Assembly (NCBI GenBank): GCA_034180415.1
Contig: JAXFOK010000056.1
Coordinates: forward strand, 1 to 64,000
Direction of reading: 5' to 3'
DNA length: 64,000 nucleotides
Source: CAKMMH01 sp927798255
Lineage (GTDB): Bacteria; Bdellovibrionota_C; UBA2361; CAKMMH01
Shown: positions 8,212 to 17,450 of the stretch, one piece after another
Numbering within the stretch: the stretch's first letter is position 1
How the letters are laid out: each line of letters starts with the position of its first letter
Notes under the pieces: generated by a model
The model's input: only the letters and a program-made list of their open reading frames with translations
Told to the model about the DNA's origin: nothing
Database searches by the model: none
Made by a program: the position numbers and the translations under genes

Positions 8212-8610
8212 ATGAAAGATGGAGTTCCGTTGTCGCGGTGCATAATGTACCAGTCAACAGGTTATCAAATCATGAGGTGTCATAGCAATCCTCGTGAAAG
8301 ATACTATGTGATCGGACAACCAAACGGTGAGCCTTGCAAACGAACCTGTAGCTACATCCACCATAGATACAAGGTAGTGTGCAAGAAGATCTACTCAAAA
8401 GTGTCCGGTGACACTTGGCGCGTTGAAAGAGACGGAATGGTCAGAAATGTGCAAGTCAAACGAGGCGACATTATTTCGTATGATCGTCAAGGTCATCCCT
8501 TTATTGTCGTTGAGGCAAATTCTCCTTGTTGGACCGGCATCTGCTCGCCAAGCGGGAAAAAAGAAATCTTTTTCATTCGCGCTAACGTGGTAATACCCCA
8601 CCGAAAATGA
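8212..8610 (+). CDS. Unknown 132-residue Cys-rich protein, foreign composition
   Basis: A strong ribosome site (AAAGGAG) precedes the ATG by eight bases and a TATAAT box lies at about 8097. The coding sequence uses CCG, TCG, CGG and CGC codons that are rare in neighbouring genes, pointing to recent transfer. The protein is basic, rich in Cys, Arg and Tyr, and has no signal peptide or membrane segment. Residues about 82-97 (RGDIISYDRQGHPFIV) resemble the core of the small protein at 7848. No known family was recognised. The gene is flanked by terminator-like structures on both sides. Confidence 0.7.
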   Translation: MKDGVPLSRCIMYQSTGYQIMRCHSNPRERYYVIGQPNGEPCKRTCSYIHHRYKVVCKKIYSKVSGDTWRVERDGMVRNVQVKRGDIISYDRQGHPFIVVEANSPCWTGICSPSGKKEIFFIRANVVIPHRK

Positions 8611-8666
8611 AGGTTTTTTAGAAACATGATGTAGTCTTGCTCTAATAAGGGGTAAGACCTTTGAAC

Positions 8667-8751
8667 GCTAGGATTTTATATAACATGGGTTAATTAAAAA
8701 AGGTTCCTCAAAAGAGGTTAAAAAACTCGTAAAAAAAATCCTAGCATTTTT
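8667..8751 (+). terminator. Long-loop terminator-like structure
   Basis: GCTAGGATTTT at 8667-8677 pairs with AAAATCCTAGC at 8735-8745 and is followed by ATTTTTT. The 57-base loop contains a small CCTC/GAGG hairpin. It lies between the gene at 8212 and the convergent end of atpC and could serve both. Confidence 0.55.
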
Positions 8752-8789
8752 TCTCTAGAATTTTTTCCAAATAAAAAAATCAAAATATT

Positions 8790-9044
8790 CTATAAATCAA
8801 CTAAAATTTCTAATTTATCATTTATAAACGAACATACACCACCTTGAATATCTATTGAATTTTCTTCTTCTTTCCCATTTTCTTTATAAACAATTTTTCC
8901 TTTAGAAAGTATAGTGGTGTAATTACAATGATTAGGAAGAATCTTTAAAGTGCCAACAACATTTGGGACTAATACATACTCAGCATCATTTTTTGCGACG
9001 ATCTTATCACTAGACATTATTCTTAAATTTATACTTTCTTGCAT
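8790..9044 (-). CDS. atpC: F1 ATP synthase epsilon subunit, short form
   Basis: This protein forms part of the F1 central stalk. It has the N-terminal beta-sandwich (MQESINLRIMSSDKIV, then a conserved Gly-rich turn with LPNHCNY). I chose the ATG at 9044 because AAAGAG lies in front of it; an in-frame ATG at 9080 lacks a ribosome site. At 84 residues it has only the beta domain and lacks the C-terminal helical hairpin that inhibits ATP hydrolysis in longer forms. It is the last gene of the atp operon. Confidence 0.85.
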   Translation of the reverse strand: MQESINLRIMSSDKIVAKNDAEYVLVPNVVGTLKILPNHCNYTTILSKGKIVYKENGKEEENSIDIQGGVCSFINDKLEILVDL

Positions 9045-9136
9045 ATAAAAATTCTCTTTACAAAATTGCAAATAATTCATCTATTAAGTGGAAATTTAAA
9101 AAATTACTTTTCAAATCTCCACTTAATTTATTTTAA

Positions 9137-10579
9137 TTACATAGCTTTTGAATATTCTTCAAGCATTTTTTCTGCTTTTCTCTTAGCCGACTCAATATCC
9201 CCTACCATGTAAAAAGCTTGCTCTGGTAAATCGTCATGCTTTCCATCTACAAGTTCACCAAAACTTCTAATAGTATCTTCAAGTTTTACATACTCACCTT
9301 TCATACCAGTAAATGTTTCAGCAACATGGAATGGCTGAGATAAAAATCTTTCAACTTTTCTAGCTCTTGCAACTGTAAGCTTATCTTCCTCGGAAAGTTC
9401 ATCCATACCTAAAATTGCAATAATGTCTTGAAGCTCTTTATATCTTTGAAGAATCTCTTGAACTTTTCTTGCAACTCTATAATGTTCTTCCCCTACTACT
9501 TGTGGGTCAAGAATTGTAGAAGATGATGTTAGCGGATCTACAGCTGGATAAATCCCCTTCTCTGAAATTGCTCTTGAAAGCTCAGTTGTAGCATCAAGGT
9601 GAGCAAATGTCGTAGCAGGTGCTGGATCTGTATAGTCATCTGCTGGCACATATACAGCTTGCACTGATGTAATTGAGCCTTTCTTAGTAGACGTAATTCT
9701 TTCTTGTAATTCACCCATATCAAGAGCAAGTGTTGGTTGATATCCTACAGCACTTGGCATACGTCCAAGAAGCGATGATACTTCAGAACCTGCTTGTAAG
9801 AATCTAAAGATGTTATCCATAAATAAAAGCACATCTCTTCCTTCCTCATCTCTAAAATACTCTGCAGTTGTAAGAGCAGTTAAACCAACCCTAAAACGTG
9901 CTCCTGGTGGTTCGTTCATCTGTCCATACACAAGACACGTCTTATCAATAACCCCAGATTCCTTCATTTCATTCCAAAGATCATTCCCCTCTCTTGTTCT
10001 TTCTCCTACACCACCAAACACGGAATACCCACCATGAGCTTGTGCAATGTTATTAATAAGCTCCATGATAAGAACTGTCTTTCCAACACCTGCACCACCA
10101 AATAAACCAATTTTTCCACCTTTTACATATGGAGCAAGAAGGTCAACAACTTTAATACCTGTTTCTAAAATTTCCTTTGATGTCGCCTGGTCTTCAAAAC
10201 TAGGAGTAGGCCTATGAATTGACCATTTTTCCTTTGCATCAATAGGGCCTAACTCATCTACAGGACGCCCGATAACATCCATAATTCTTCCTAATGTCTT
10301 TTCACCAACAGGAATTGAAATAGGTTTTCCTGTGTCGATAACTTTTTGCCCACGACAAAGACCATCTGTTGAATCCATTGATACACAACGAACAACATTA
10401 TCACCTAAATGTTGCATAACTTCCAAAGTTAAATTATTTTCTGTGTCATCAATATTAGAGTTTGTAGCTAAAAGCGCATTATAAATTGGTGGAACACCCT
10501 TATCTTGAGGGAATTCTACGTCTATAACAGCTCCTAGTATCTGAGTAATAACTCCAATTCTTTCTTGTGTATTTTCCAT
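9137..10579 (-). CDS. atpD: F1 ATP synthase beta subunit
   Basis: This is the catalytic subunit of F1. The P-loop GGAGVGKT, the GERTREGND motif, LLFMDNIFRF and the GRMPSAVGYQPTL signature are all present, and the length of 480 is standard. It lies between atpG and atpC in the usual order. The sequence FRFLQAG has Leu where most beta subunits have Thr. Confidence 0.98.
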   Translation of the reverse strand: MENTQERIGVITQILGAVIDVEFPQDKGVPPIYNALLATNSNIDDTENNLTLEVMQHLGDNVVRCVSMDSTDGLCRGQKVIDTGKPISIPVGEKTLGRIMDVIGRPVDELGPIDAKEKWSIHRPTPSFEDQATSKEILETGIKVVDLLAPYVKGGKIGLFGGAGVGKTVLIMELINNIAQAHGGYSVFGGVGERTREGNDLWNEMKESGVIDKTCLVYGQMNEPPGARFRVGLTALTTAEYFRDEEGRDVLLFMDNIFRFLQAGSEVSSLLGRMPSAVGYQPTLALDMGELQERITSTKKGSITSVQAVYVPADDYTDPAPATTFAHLDATTELSRAISEKGIYPAVDPLTSSSTILDPQVVGEEHYRVARKVQEILQRYKELQDIIAILGMDELSEEDKLTVARARKVERFLSQPFHVAETFTGMKGEYVKLEDTIRSFGELVDGKHDDLPEQAFYMVGDIESAKRKAEKMLEEYSKAM

Positions 10580-10632
10580 AAATATAATTTTTCCTAATAA
10601 TAAAAAAAATACAAATAATAAATATTAAAAAT

Positions 10633-11517
10633 CTATTTCAATGCCTCCGCTCCACCTATGATATCAAGAAGCTCAGAAGTAATTGCCGATTGTCTAAGCT
10701 TATTATAATTAAGTTGTAGTTTTGCCATTAAATCATTTGCATTACTTGTAGCAGAATCCATCGCAGTCATTCTTGAACCATTTTCACTTGCATTTGAATC
10801 AAGAGCAGTTTGCATAAATTTAATTCTTAAGAACTTAGGAAGTAAATCTTCTAATAGTTTCTCTTTTGCTGGTTCAAATACAATTAGTGCAGGGTTAAAT
10901 TTTAACTTTGATGTCACACTTTCCTTATCTATTGGTAAAAGCTCATCAAGTGTTGGAACAACAGATAATGCTGAACGAAATTTAGTATATAGTATATAAA
11001 CTTTATCTATTTTCTTAGTTAAAAAATCATTCTTTGCACTTTCTAAAATTTCATCTACAGGCCAAAGAGAAATATTTTCCCCAAGATTTTCATACACAAC
11101 ACTCGGCTCTATTTTTTCTCTTTTAAAAAATTCATAAACTTTTTTACCTAGAAGCTCTGTTTCGATATTAGCATCTTGATACTGTTCTTTTAGTGTACTT
11201 AACACTTCTTTAATTTTTTTATTTAAATTAGTATTAAAACCACCACAAAGTCCGCGTGAACCACCAATTATAATTAAACGAATATTTTTTATCTCATCTC
11301 TCTTTTCAAGAAGTTTAAGCTCGACTTCTCTTCCCTCTAATGATTGCAAAGTTTGAGTGAAAATTTGAGCCAAAGTTTCTTGATATCTCTGCAATGCAAA
11401 AACCTTCTCTTGCACTTTTTGAAGCTTTGCCGCTGCTACTAACTTCATAGCATAAGTTATCTTCTTTGTATTTTTTACAGATTTTAATCTTCGTTTAATT
11501 TCTTTTAAACCTGCCAT
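10633..11517 (-). CDS. atpG: F1 ATP synthase gamma subunit
   Basis: This is the rotor shaft of F1. The N-terminal helix is MAGLKEIKRRLKSVKNTKKI, there is an internal GGSRGLCGGFN motif, and the C-terminal helix carries RMTAMDSATSNA with RQSAITSELLDI. It is complete at 294 residues and follows atpA by 63 bases. Confidence 0.97.
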   Translation of the reverse strand: MAGLKEIKRRLKSVKNTKKITYAMKLVAAAKLQKVQEKVFALQRYQETLAQIFTQTLQSLEGREVELKLLEKRDEIKNIRLIIIGGSRGLCGGFNTNLNKKIKEVLSTLKEQYQDANIETELLGKKVYEFFKREKIEPSVVYENLGENISLWPVDEILESAKNDFLTKKIDKVYILYTKFRSALSVVPTLDELLPIDKESVTSKLKFNPALIVFEPAKEKLLEDLLPKFLRIKFMQTALDSNASENGSRMTAMDSATSNANDLMAKLQLNYNKLRQSAITSELLDIIGGAEALK

Positions 11518-11580
11518 TTTTTTATTTACCTTTAAATTCCCTTAATTAATTTTCCTTTAAAGATTATCTAAAAATTTTTC

Positions 11581-13101
11581 TTAGCTTGCTCTTGCAATTT
11601 TAAAATCATTTGCAAATTTTGAAATAATTTCTTTAAGCTTTTCACTTGTTTCATCTGTGATAACAGGATTTGCACCAAACTCTTTCATGAAATCTTTATA
11701 TGATGCACCAAGATACTCATGAAGCGATTTTTCAAAACGTCCTATCTCACGTAGTGAAATATCATCAGTAAAACCACTACTTACTGCAAAAATAGAAACA
11801 ATTTGGTACTCAACTGGCATCGGCTTATATTGAGGTTGCTTTAAAATCTCAATAAGTCTTTGACCACGTTCTAATTGAGCTTTTGTTGCAGCATCAAGAT
11901 CAGAACCAAATTGAGCGAAAGCTTGCTTCTCTCTAAATTGCGCCAAATCAAGCCTTAAGGTTCCCGCAACTTTCTTCATACCTTTTACTTGCGCTGCACC
12001 TCCAACTCTTGATACCGAAAGACCTACGTTTACAGCAGGACGAATACCTGAGTTGAATAGATCTGACTCTAAGTATATTTGACCATCAGTAATTGAAATT
12101 ACATTTGTTGGAATATAAGCTGACACATCACCTTCTTGAGTTTCAATTATAGGAAGTGCTGTTAAAGAACCGGCACCTCTAGCATCACTAAGTTTTGATG
12201 CACGCTCAAGAAGTCTTGAGTGTAAGTAGAATACATCTCCAGGGAACGCTTCACGTCCTGGAGGACGTCTCAAAAGTAAAGAAATTGCTCTATAAGCAAT
12301 TGCATGCTTTGATAAATCATCATAAACAATAAGAGCATGCTGCCCTTTCTCCATAAAATACTCACCCATTGCGCAACCTGCAAAAGGAGCAAAGAACGAA
12401 TAAGGAGAAGGCTCTGAAGCTGTAGCTGCAACAACGATTGTATGCTCCATTGCGCCATGCTCTTTTAAGCTTGCCACAACTTGAGCAACTGATGAACGTT
12501 TTTGTCCAATTGCAACATAAATACAAACTACATTTTTTCCTTTTTGATTTATAATAGTATCTAACGCAACAGCTGTTTTCCCAGTCTTTTTATCACCAAT
12601 AATAAGCTCACGTTGTCCTCTTCCAATTGGAGTCATTGAGTCAATTGCTTTTAAACCTGTTTGTAGCGGTTCGTGAACAGATTTTCTTTTTACAATACCA
12701 GGAGCTTTAATTTCGATTCTTCTTGTCTCTGTTGTATTGATTTCTCCAAGTCCGTCAATTGGATTTCCAAGAGCATCAACAACACGTCCTTTTAACGCAT
12801 CACCTACAGGAACAGATGCAATTTGACCAGTTCTTTTTACGATATCACCCTCTTTTACAGAGTTTAATTCACCCATTAAGATAATACCGACGCTATCTTG
12901 TTCAAGGTTAATAGCAAGTCCCTTTACTGAGTTTGAAAACTCAACAAGCTCACCCATTGCAACATTTCTTAAACCATAAACTTTGCAAATTCCGTCTCCT
13001 ACTGATAGGACAACACCTGTTTCAGCTAACTCTTCCGTATTTGAATAATTAGCAATTTTTTCTTTTAAAATATTACCTATTTCCTGTGCTGTTATCTGCA
13101 T
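11581..13101 (-). CDS. atpA: F1 ATP synthase alpha subunit
   Basis: This is the non-catalytic nucleotide-binding subunit of F1. Its P-loop region reads GDKKTGKTA where GDRQTGKTA is more usual. ALPIIETQEGDVSAYIPTN and the VSRVGGAAQ signature are present. The length is 506. It sits between atpH and atpG. Confidence 0.98.
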   Translation of the reverse strand: MQITAQEIGNILKEKIANYSNTEELAETGVVLSVGDGICKVYGLRNVAMGELVEFSNSVKGLAINLEQDSVGIILMGELNSVKEGDIVKRTGQIASVPVGDALKGRVVDALGNPIDGLGEINTTETRRIEIKAPGIVKRKSVHEPLQTGLKAIDSMTPIGRGQRELIIGDKKTGKTAVALDTIINQKGKNVVCIYVAIGQKRSSVAQVVASLKEHGAMEHTIVVAATASEPSPYSFFAPFAGCAMGEYFMEKGQHALIVYDDLSKHAIAYRAISLLLRRPPGREAFPGDVFYLHSRLLERASKLSDARGAGSLTALPIIETQEGDVSAYIPTNVISITDGQIYLESDLFNSGIRPAVNVGLSVSRVGGAAQVKGMKKVAGTLRLDLAQFREKQAFAQFGSDLDAATKAQLERGQRLIEILKQPQYKPMPVEYQIVSIFAVSSGFTDDISLREIGRFEKSLHEYLGASYKDFMKEFGANPVITDETSEKLKEIISKFANDFKIARAS

Positions 13102-13163
13102 AACACTTACCCTTTAATAAAATAAACTAAATTATTAAAACTCTAAACCTTAAACTAAAATAA

Positions 13164-13718
13164 TCACTTTAAATTAATATCGCTTATTGTAGAAGCAATT
13201 TTTTCGATTCCACCTTTTAAACTAGCATCTAAAAGCTTATCATTAAACTTAATGATAATTCCACCTATTATATCAGGTTCAACAATCCACTTAACGCTAA
13301 TTTCTTTTTTTACGATAGATGATAACTTATTAATAATTTCAGATTTCTCAAAATCTTTCAATTCCCTTGCGACAGTAAGCTCAAAATTAACAACGCTTCT
13401 TTGCTCCATTACAAGTTCATCATAACAATCTAAAATATCATTTAAGACACTAAGTCTTTTGTTATCAAAAATTACTCTTATAAAATTTTTAAACTCATCA
13501 TCATTAGCACCTACTTTTAACTCATCTAATGCTAAGTTCAATATTTCTTTTTTTTCATCAATCATGCCAGCAGGGTTTAGTAAAACTCCTTTAACATTTT
13601 CAAAAACACAAAGAAATTCGTAAAGCTCATCATGTCTCAAATCTAATTTTTCAGGACACGATAAATCAAAAAGAACCTTTGCGTATTTTTGCACAACTTT
13701 TATATTAGAATATGACAC
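13164..13718 (-). CDS. atpH: F1 ATP synthase delta subunit
   Basis: This is the peripheral stalk protein that links F1 alpha to the b subunits. The N-terminal helical part (KYAKVLFDLSCPEKLD) and the C-terminal signature PDIIGGIIIKFNDKLLDASL are typical of the OSCP/delta family. The length is 184. It lies directly upstream of atpA in the operon. Confidence 0.95.
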   Translation of the reverse strand: MSYSNIKVVQKYAKVLFDLSCPEKLDLRHDELYEFLCVFENVKGVLLNPAGMIDEKKEILNLALDELKVGANDDEFKNFIRVIFDNKRLSVLNDILDCYDELVMEQRSVVNFELTVARELKDFEKSEIINKLSSIVKKEISVKWIVEPDIIGGIIIKFNDKLLDASLKGGIEKIASTISDINLK

Positions 13719-13760
13719 TTTTAAACTATTCCCTTTAGAATTACTAAATAAAAACCCTTT

Positions 13761-14309
13761 CTAATTAATTTTCTCAACTCCATTTACTATTAACTTTCTA
13801 TCTAACTCTTCATTGATACTAGACTTCACATCGTTAATAGTATCTTGAACTAAAATCTTGCTAAATTCCGCACTTAAATTTTTCAAAGCTTTCTTTTCTT
13901 CTGCTTCAATCATTTGTTTTGCAGTAGCCTGTAAATACGAAGCTCTACTTTCTGCAACTTGAACAATATGCTGAGCTTGTTCTTTAGCTTCAGTAATAAT
14001 GTCATCACTAATTTTTTGAAGCTCTTCTTCTAAATGCTCATGCTTTGCTTTAGCGCTGTTTAAAGCATTAAGGGCATCAGTATAAACCTTATTTGCTTCA
14101 TCAACATTTGCTTTTATTCCATCACGTCTTTTTAAGAAAGCTTCCTTACAAGGTTTTCTTAAAACATAAAATAGAAATGAGAAAAAAACAGCTGCATTTA
14201 TGTAATACCATGTCAAGCTATCTATACCATGATGCTCACCTTCAGAAGCAAACGCTACACTTGGTATTAACAAAAAAATAAATATAAAATTTTTTAACTT
14301 AGTTCTCAT
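13761..14309 (-). CDS. atpF: F0 ATP synthase b subunit with secretory leader
   Basis: This peripheral stalk b subunit starts with a cleavable-looking leader (MRTKLKNFIFIFLLIPSVAFASEG), followed by the single membrane segment around residues 30-48 and a long charged coiled coil (AKAKHEHLEEELQKISDDI). An N-terminal leader before the anchor is a feature I know from deltaproteobacterial b subunits. It is the second of two b-type genes preceding atpH. The c and a subunit genes are not in this window. Confidence 0.92.
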   Translation of the reverse strand: MRTKLKNFIFIFLLIPSVAFASEGEHHGIDSLTWYYINAAVFFSFLFYVLRKPCKEAFLKRRDGIKANVDEANKVYTDALNALNSAKAKHEHLEEELQKISDDIITEAKEQAQHIVQVAESRASYLQATAKQMIEAEEKKALKNLSAEFSKILVQDTINDVKSSINEELDRKLIVNGVEKIN

Positions 14310-14341
14310 ACATTTAAACTTTTTATTTTAAATAACACTTT

Positions 14342-14896
14342 TTACGGATTAAGAATTTTTTCTTTTAATAATCCTAAAAATTCTTGCTTCTTTACAACTA
14401 ATTCATTTAGCATAATTTTGCTTCTTAGGTCTATGCGTTCTTTAGCGCTTGCAACTTCAGAAGAAACTTCATTCTCAGTTTGAAAAATTATATCCTCGGC
14501 ATTTCGTCTTGCTTCTGTCAAAATAACAACTTTTTGAGTCATCGCACTACGTTTTGCCTCATGTGCTTTTTTGTAAAAATCATCTTCAAGTACACTAGCT
14601 TCTTCAAGAAGTATATTTGCCTCTTTAATTTTATTTACTGTTAAATCTTCTCTTCTTTGGTTAAGAGATACATAAGGCACAACTAAAGAATTAGAAACAA
14701 GTCTAACAATAAGAAAAAATATAATTGAAAATACTATTATCCCTTGGACATCATCTGTAGAAAGACTAAAGAATTTAAACAATCCATCAAAAAATTCTTT
14801 ATTTACTTGGATATATAAAATACAAAAAACTGCGCCTAAAAACACAATTATGGCATATGGTAAAGTTTTTAATTTGATATCTAAATCCCTAAACAT
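14342..14896 (-). CDS. F0 ATP synthase b'-type subunit
   Basis: This second b-family protein heads the operon. Two hydrophobic segments at residues about 13-31 and 45-66 are followed by a long charged helix with the AKEANILLEEASVLE pattern and alanine/glutamate heptads. Two different b subunits suggest a heterodimeric stalk. It starts the minus-strand operon, with about 160 bases separating it from the divergent gene at 15060. Confidence 0.82.
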   Translation of the reverse strand: MFRDLDIKLKTLPYAIIVFLGAVFCILYIQVNKEFFDGLFKFFSLSTDDVQGIIVFSIIFFLIVRLVSNSLVVPYVSLNQRREDLTVNKIKEANILLEEASVLEDDFYKKAHEAKRSAMTQKVVILTEARRNAEDIIFQTENEVSSEVASAKERIDLRSKIMLNELVVKKQEFLGLLKEKILNP

Positions 14897-15059
14897 TTTC
14901 TTTTAATAACCTAAAAATACTAAACTTTTCTTATCATACGACAAAGTTGATAATTTTAAAAGAGAAAAAATTGCTAAATATTATTTATTCATGTTACTAA
15001 TTGCAAAAAAATCAAATAACGTTATATATATAATTAAAAATTATTTTTGTAGGTTAATA

Positions 15060-16250
15060 ATGGCTGAAATTAATTCTTCCTCTAGTCATATACAAGGCCC
15101 TACACCACTTGTACTTGAAAAGCTACCCAGTTATAACGATACTACTAAAGTAGATACTGAATTATCCGCTTTAATTACACGATTTAAAAAAGATTTTACT
15201 TATGAACATTTAAATACATTAGTTAATGGTTGCACTGATAAAGAAGCTAATTTTGACGTAACAAAATTTAAAGAATATTTAAAAGTAATCTTAAATTCAA
15301 ATATTGTAAATGATACTAAAAAATTACGATATAAAATGTTTGAAATTGTTTTTAAAAAAAAACCTCTATTACATTTATCTCGAAATCATAAATTTAAACA
15401 CTTATCAAGAAATCAGATAGGAATTTATTTTTCTAATTTAGAAGGCATTACAAATATTAATACCGTTGATATAACATGTAGAAATCTTATCCTTAAATTC
15501 AAACCTCGAAATTTAAATGAAAACAATAAATTTCAAATAAAAGATAAATTAATAACATTTATCAAAGATTATGAAACATTAAAAAATGAGGCTCTAAATA
15601 AATTTATAGAAAATACTATCAGTTTAAAAAATCTTGTTAGTAAATGTGAGTTAGACGTAAATGAGAAATCTAATATCAACAAAACTATAAACGAACTATT
15701 TAAAAGAATGAATGAGATTCAAATTTTATCTAAAGAAAAAAATATTCCTGTAAATGGAATGTCAAGCTGGATAGATGGTATTTATAAGCATATATCAGAA
15801 AAACAATTATCTGGAAAACGAGTCCAAGGTTTTCTAAATGAAGCCAATTTTATATACGAACAACTTTTAAGAAATGATTTAAAATTTAATAGCTTTGAAA
15901 TCGGACGTTCATTTGCGTGTGAAATTGAAGGAAACACACATAGTGGAGAAATCGATTTAATCTATTCATATACGGATAAAGATAAAAAAACTCATTTTGT
16001 AGCGGTAGAAATTAAATCTTCTAGTCTTGGTTTAGAAGAAACATTTCGAGAGGAAAAATTTGGTGGTGTTACGCAATTAGAAAAGTTAGTTAAAGGAATA
16101 GAAGATATAAATAGAGATAAATATAGATTTGATATATCAATTGAAAAACTAGAAATATGGCATAAAAAAGACAACAAACGACGCAATCCGAATTTTTCAA
16201 AATGTCAACTTCCAATAGAAAGCCATACTTACCCTAAAAGTAGCATTTAA
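15060..16250 (+). CDS. Unknown protein with PD-(D/E)XK nuclease-like C-terminus
   Basis: The N-terminal 270 residues are Asn/Lys-rich, helical-looking and unrecognised. The C-terminal part, after about residue 285, has the pattern of a restriction-like nuclease: ACEIEGNTHSGEIDLIYSY followed by FVAVEIKSSS, that is an acidic E, a D in EIDL and an ExK. The start at 15060 gives MAEINSS; a longer frame from 14991 is possible but has a hydrophobic, less likely N-terminus. The gene is bounded by atpF' and the convergent gene at 16257. Its role is unknown. Confidence 0.6.
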   Translation: MAEINSSSSHIQGPTPLVLEKLPSYNDTTKVDTELSALITRFKKDFTYEHLNTLVNGCTDKEANFDVTKFKEYLKVILNSNIVNDTKKLRYKMFEIVFKKKPLLHLSRNHKFKHLSRNQIGIYFSNLEGITNINTVDITCRNLILKFKPRNLNENNKFQIKDKLITFIKDYETLKNEALNKFIENTISLKNLVSKCELDVNEKSNINKTINELFKRMNEIQILSKEKNIPVNGMSSWIDGIYKHISEKQLSGKRVQGFLNEANFIYEQLLRNDLKFNSFEIGRSFACEIEGNTHSGEIDLIYSYTDKDKKTHFVAVEIKSSSLGLEETFREEKFGGVTQLEKLVKGIEDINRDKYRFDISIEKLEIWHKKDNKRRNPNFSKCQLPIESHTYPKSSI

Positions 16251-16256
16251 ATAACA

Positions 16257-16736
16257 TCAGACATCGATATCTTCATCAAACTCATCTAAGATTGCATCTT
16301 TAACCCATTCTTTCTGTGCAAGAATCAATCTGTAGTTATAATCAAGCTCATCAAAAGTTATTCTTTCGGCGCCAAGTCCAACACTTAAAATCACAAAGTA
16401 ACCAACGAGCCCTAGCTTTGCACCAATTAAGCCATCTGCGACCTCTAAAACAGTTACAAGAAAATTTTGTGCATCTCTAATTGGGACTGTCATAATGTTT
16501 ATTCCCATATATACTGTTGCTTGAGAAGGCGTTTTTAATTTATCAAGGAAAACTTCCATTTCATAGCCATTTGAAAGATTAAGCATCCAACGACAAGAAT
16601 TTGGGGTTTCTTCTCTTAAAGTTTTATCAGGATCATGTCCTTTTTTTAGCAAAAAATGCCTGACTATTTTTAAAGGATCTTTTCCTATAAGCATTTCACC
16701 TAAAACTGATGTATCAAATCTTCTAATTTTTGTCAT
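16257..16736 (-). CDS. Hypothetical protein, possibly YbjN/secretion-chaperone fold
   Basis: This is a 159-residue soluble protein with an alternating alpha/beta pattern and a hydrophobic helix around FLVTVLEVADGLIGAKLGL. The overall pattern is reminiscent of YbjN/CesT-type proteins, but I cannot support that with a diagnostic motif. The C-terminus is acidic (DEFDEDIDV). It lies 35 bases downstream of rlmH and is probably co-transcribed with it. Confidence 0.6.
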   Translation of the reverse strand: MTKIRRFDTSVLGEMLIGKDPLKIVRHFLLKKGHDPDKTLREETPNSCRWMLNLSNGYEMEVFLDKLKTPSQATVYMGINIMTVPIRDAQNFLVTVLEVADGLIGAKLGLVGYFVILSVGLGAERITFDELDYNYRLILAQKEWVKDAILDEFDEDIDV

Positions 16737-16771
16737 AATAAAGTCCTTTATATCTAAGCATAAATTTTTTA

Positions 16772-17242
16772 CTACTCTTTATGATATGGAAAATTATTAA
16801 TAATCGAATACGCTCTATAAAGTTGCTCTACCATTATAAGGCGAGAAAGTTGGTATGGAAATGTAAAATCAGATAAGGAAAGAAGCATATCAGCCTTTTC
16901 CTTAACACTTTCATGCCAACCATAAGCTCCGCCTATTGCAAATAAAAGCGTATTTGAGCTAACATCTTGTTTTTTAATAAAATTTGCAAATTCTTGGGAA
17001 GTAAATTTTTTTCCATGTTCATCAAGTAGGATAATTTTAGCATCTTTTGAAGTATGCTTAAAGAAATACTCTCCTTCTTGCTTCATTACATCATTTTTTG
17101 ACATTGATGCGGGAAAAGATAGGTTAAAATCGGTAAGTTTTAGATCGACAAACTTTGAAAGCCTTTTTTGGTACTCTTTCTCGCCTTTTAAGATAAAATC
17201 TTGCTTAACCCTTGATATACTTAGAATTTCTACTTTTTTCAT
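16772..17242 (-). CDS. rlmH: 23S rRNA pseudouridine-1915 N3-methyltransferase RlmH
   Basis: This is a SPOUT-class methyltransferase acting on helix 69 of 23S rRNA in assembled ribosomes. It shows LLDEHGKKFTSQEFA, FAIGGAYG, the knot segment LSRLIMVEQLYRAYSII and the terminal PYHKE. The length of 156 is standard. Confidence 0.95.
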   Translation of the reverse strand: MKKVEILSISRVKQDFILKGEKEYQKRLSKFVDLKLTDFNLSFPASMSKNDVMKQEGEYFFKHTSKDAKIILLDEHGKKFTSQEFANFIKKQDVSSNTLLFAIGGAYGWHESVKEKADMLLSLSDFTFPYQLSRLIMVEQLYRAYSIINNFPYHKE

Positions 17243-17299
17243 ACTTAAAAAAATTTTTTATATTTTTTTTAAATTTTCAAACATTTTTTAATTATTTTA

Positions 17300-17327
17300 T
17301 TAAGTTTTTATATTACCTTACCGATTA
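17300..17327 (+). promoter_or_regulatory. Possible sigma-28-like promoter before the FlgM-like gene
   Basis: TTAAGTTT at 17300-17307 and ACCGATTA at 17320-17327 resemble the flagellar sigma-28 consensus TAAAGTTT/GCCGATAA, with a 12-base spacer instead of 11. It lies about 120 bases before the FlgM-like start. The match could be chance in AT-rich DNA. Confidence 0.25.
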
Positions 17328-17450
17328 TGCTATTTGCAAGGGATATGCAAAAAAGTTAATAACTTTACTTATAACTCGTTACCAAGGACGGTGCAAAAAG
17401 GAAACCTTATTTATGTTGTATGTATTGTAATTTAACCTTATGAGGTAGCG

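Noticed and set aside
8395..8601. Other-frame ORFs across the gene at 8212
   Set aside because: They are shadows of a gene with a strong ribosome site; their composition is poor.
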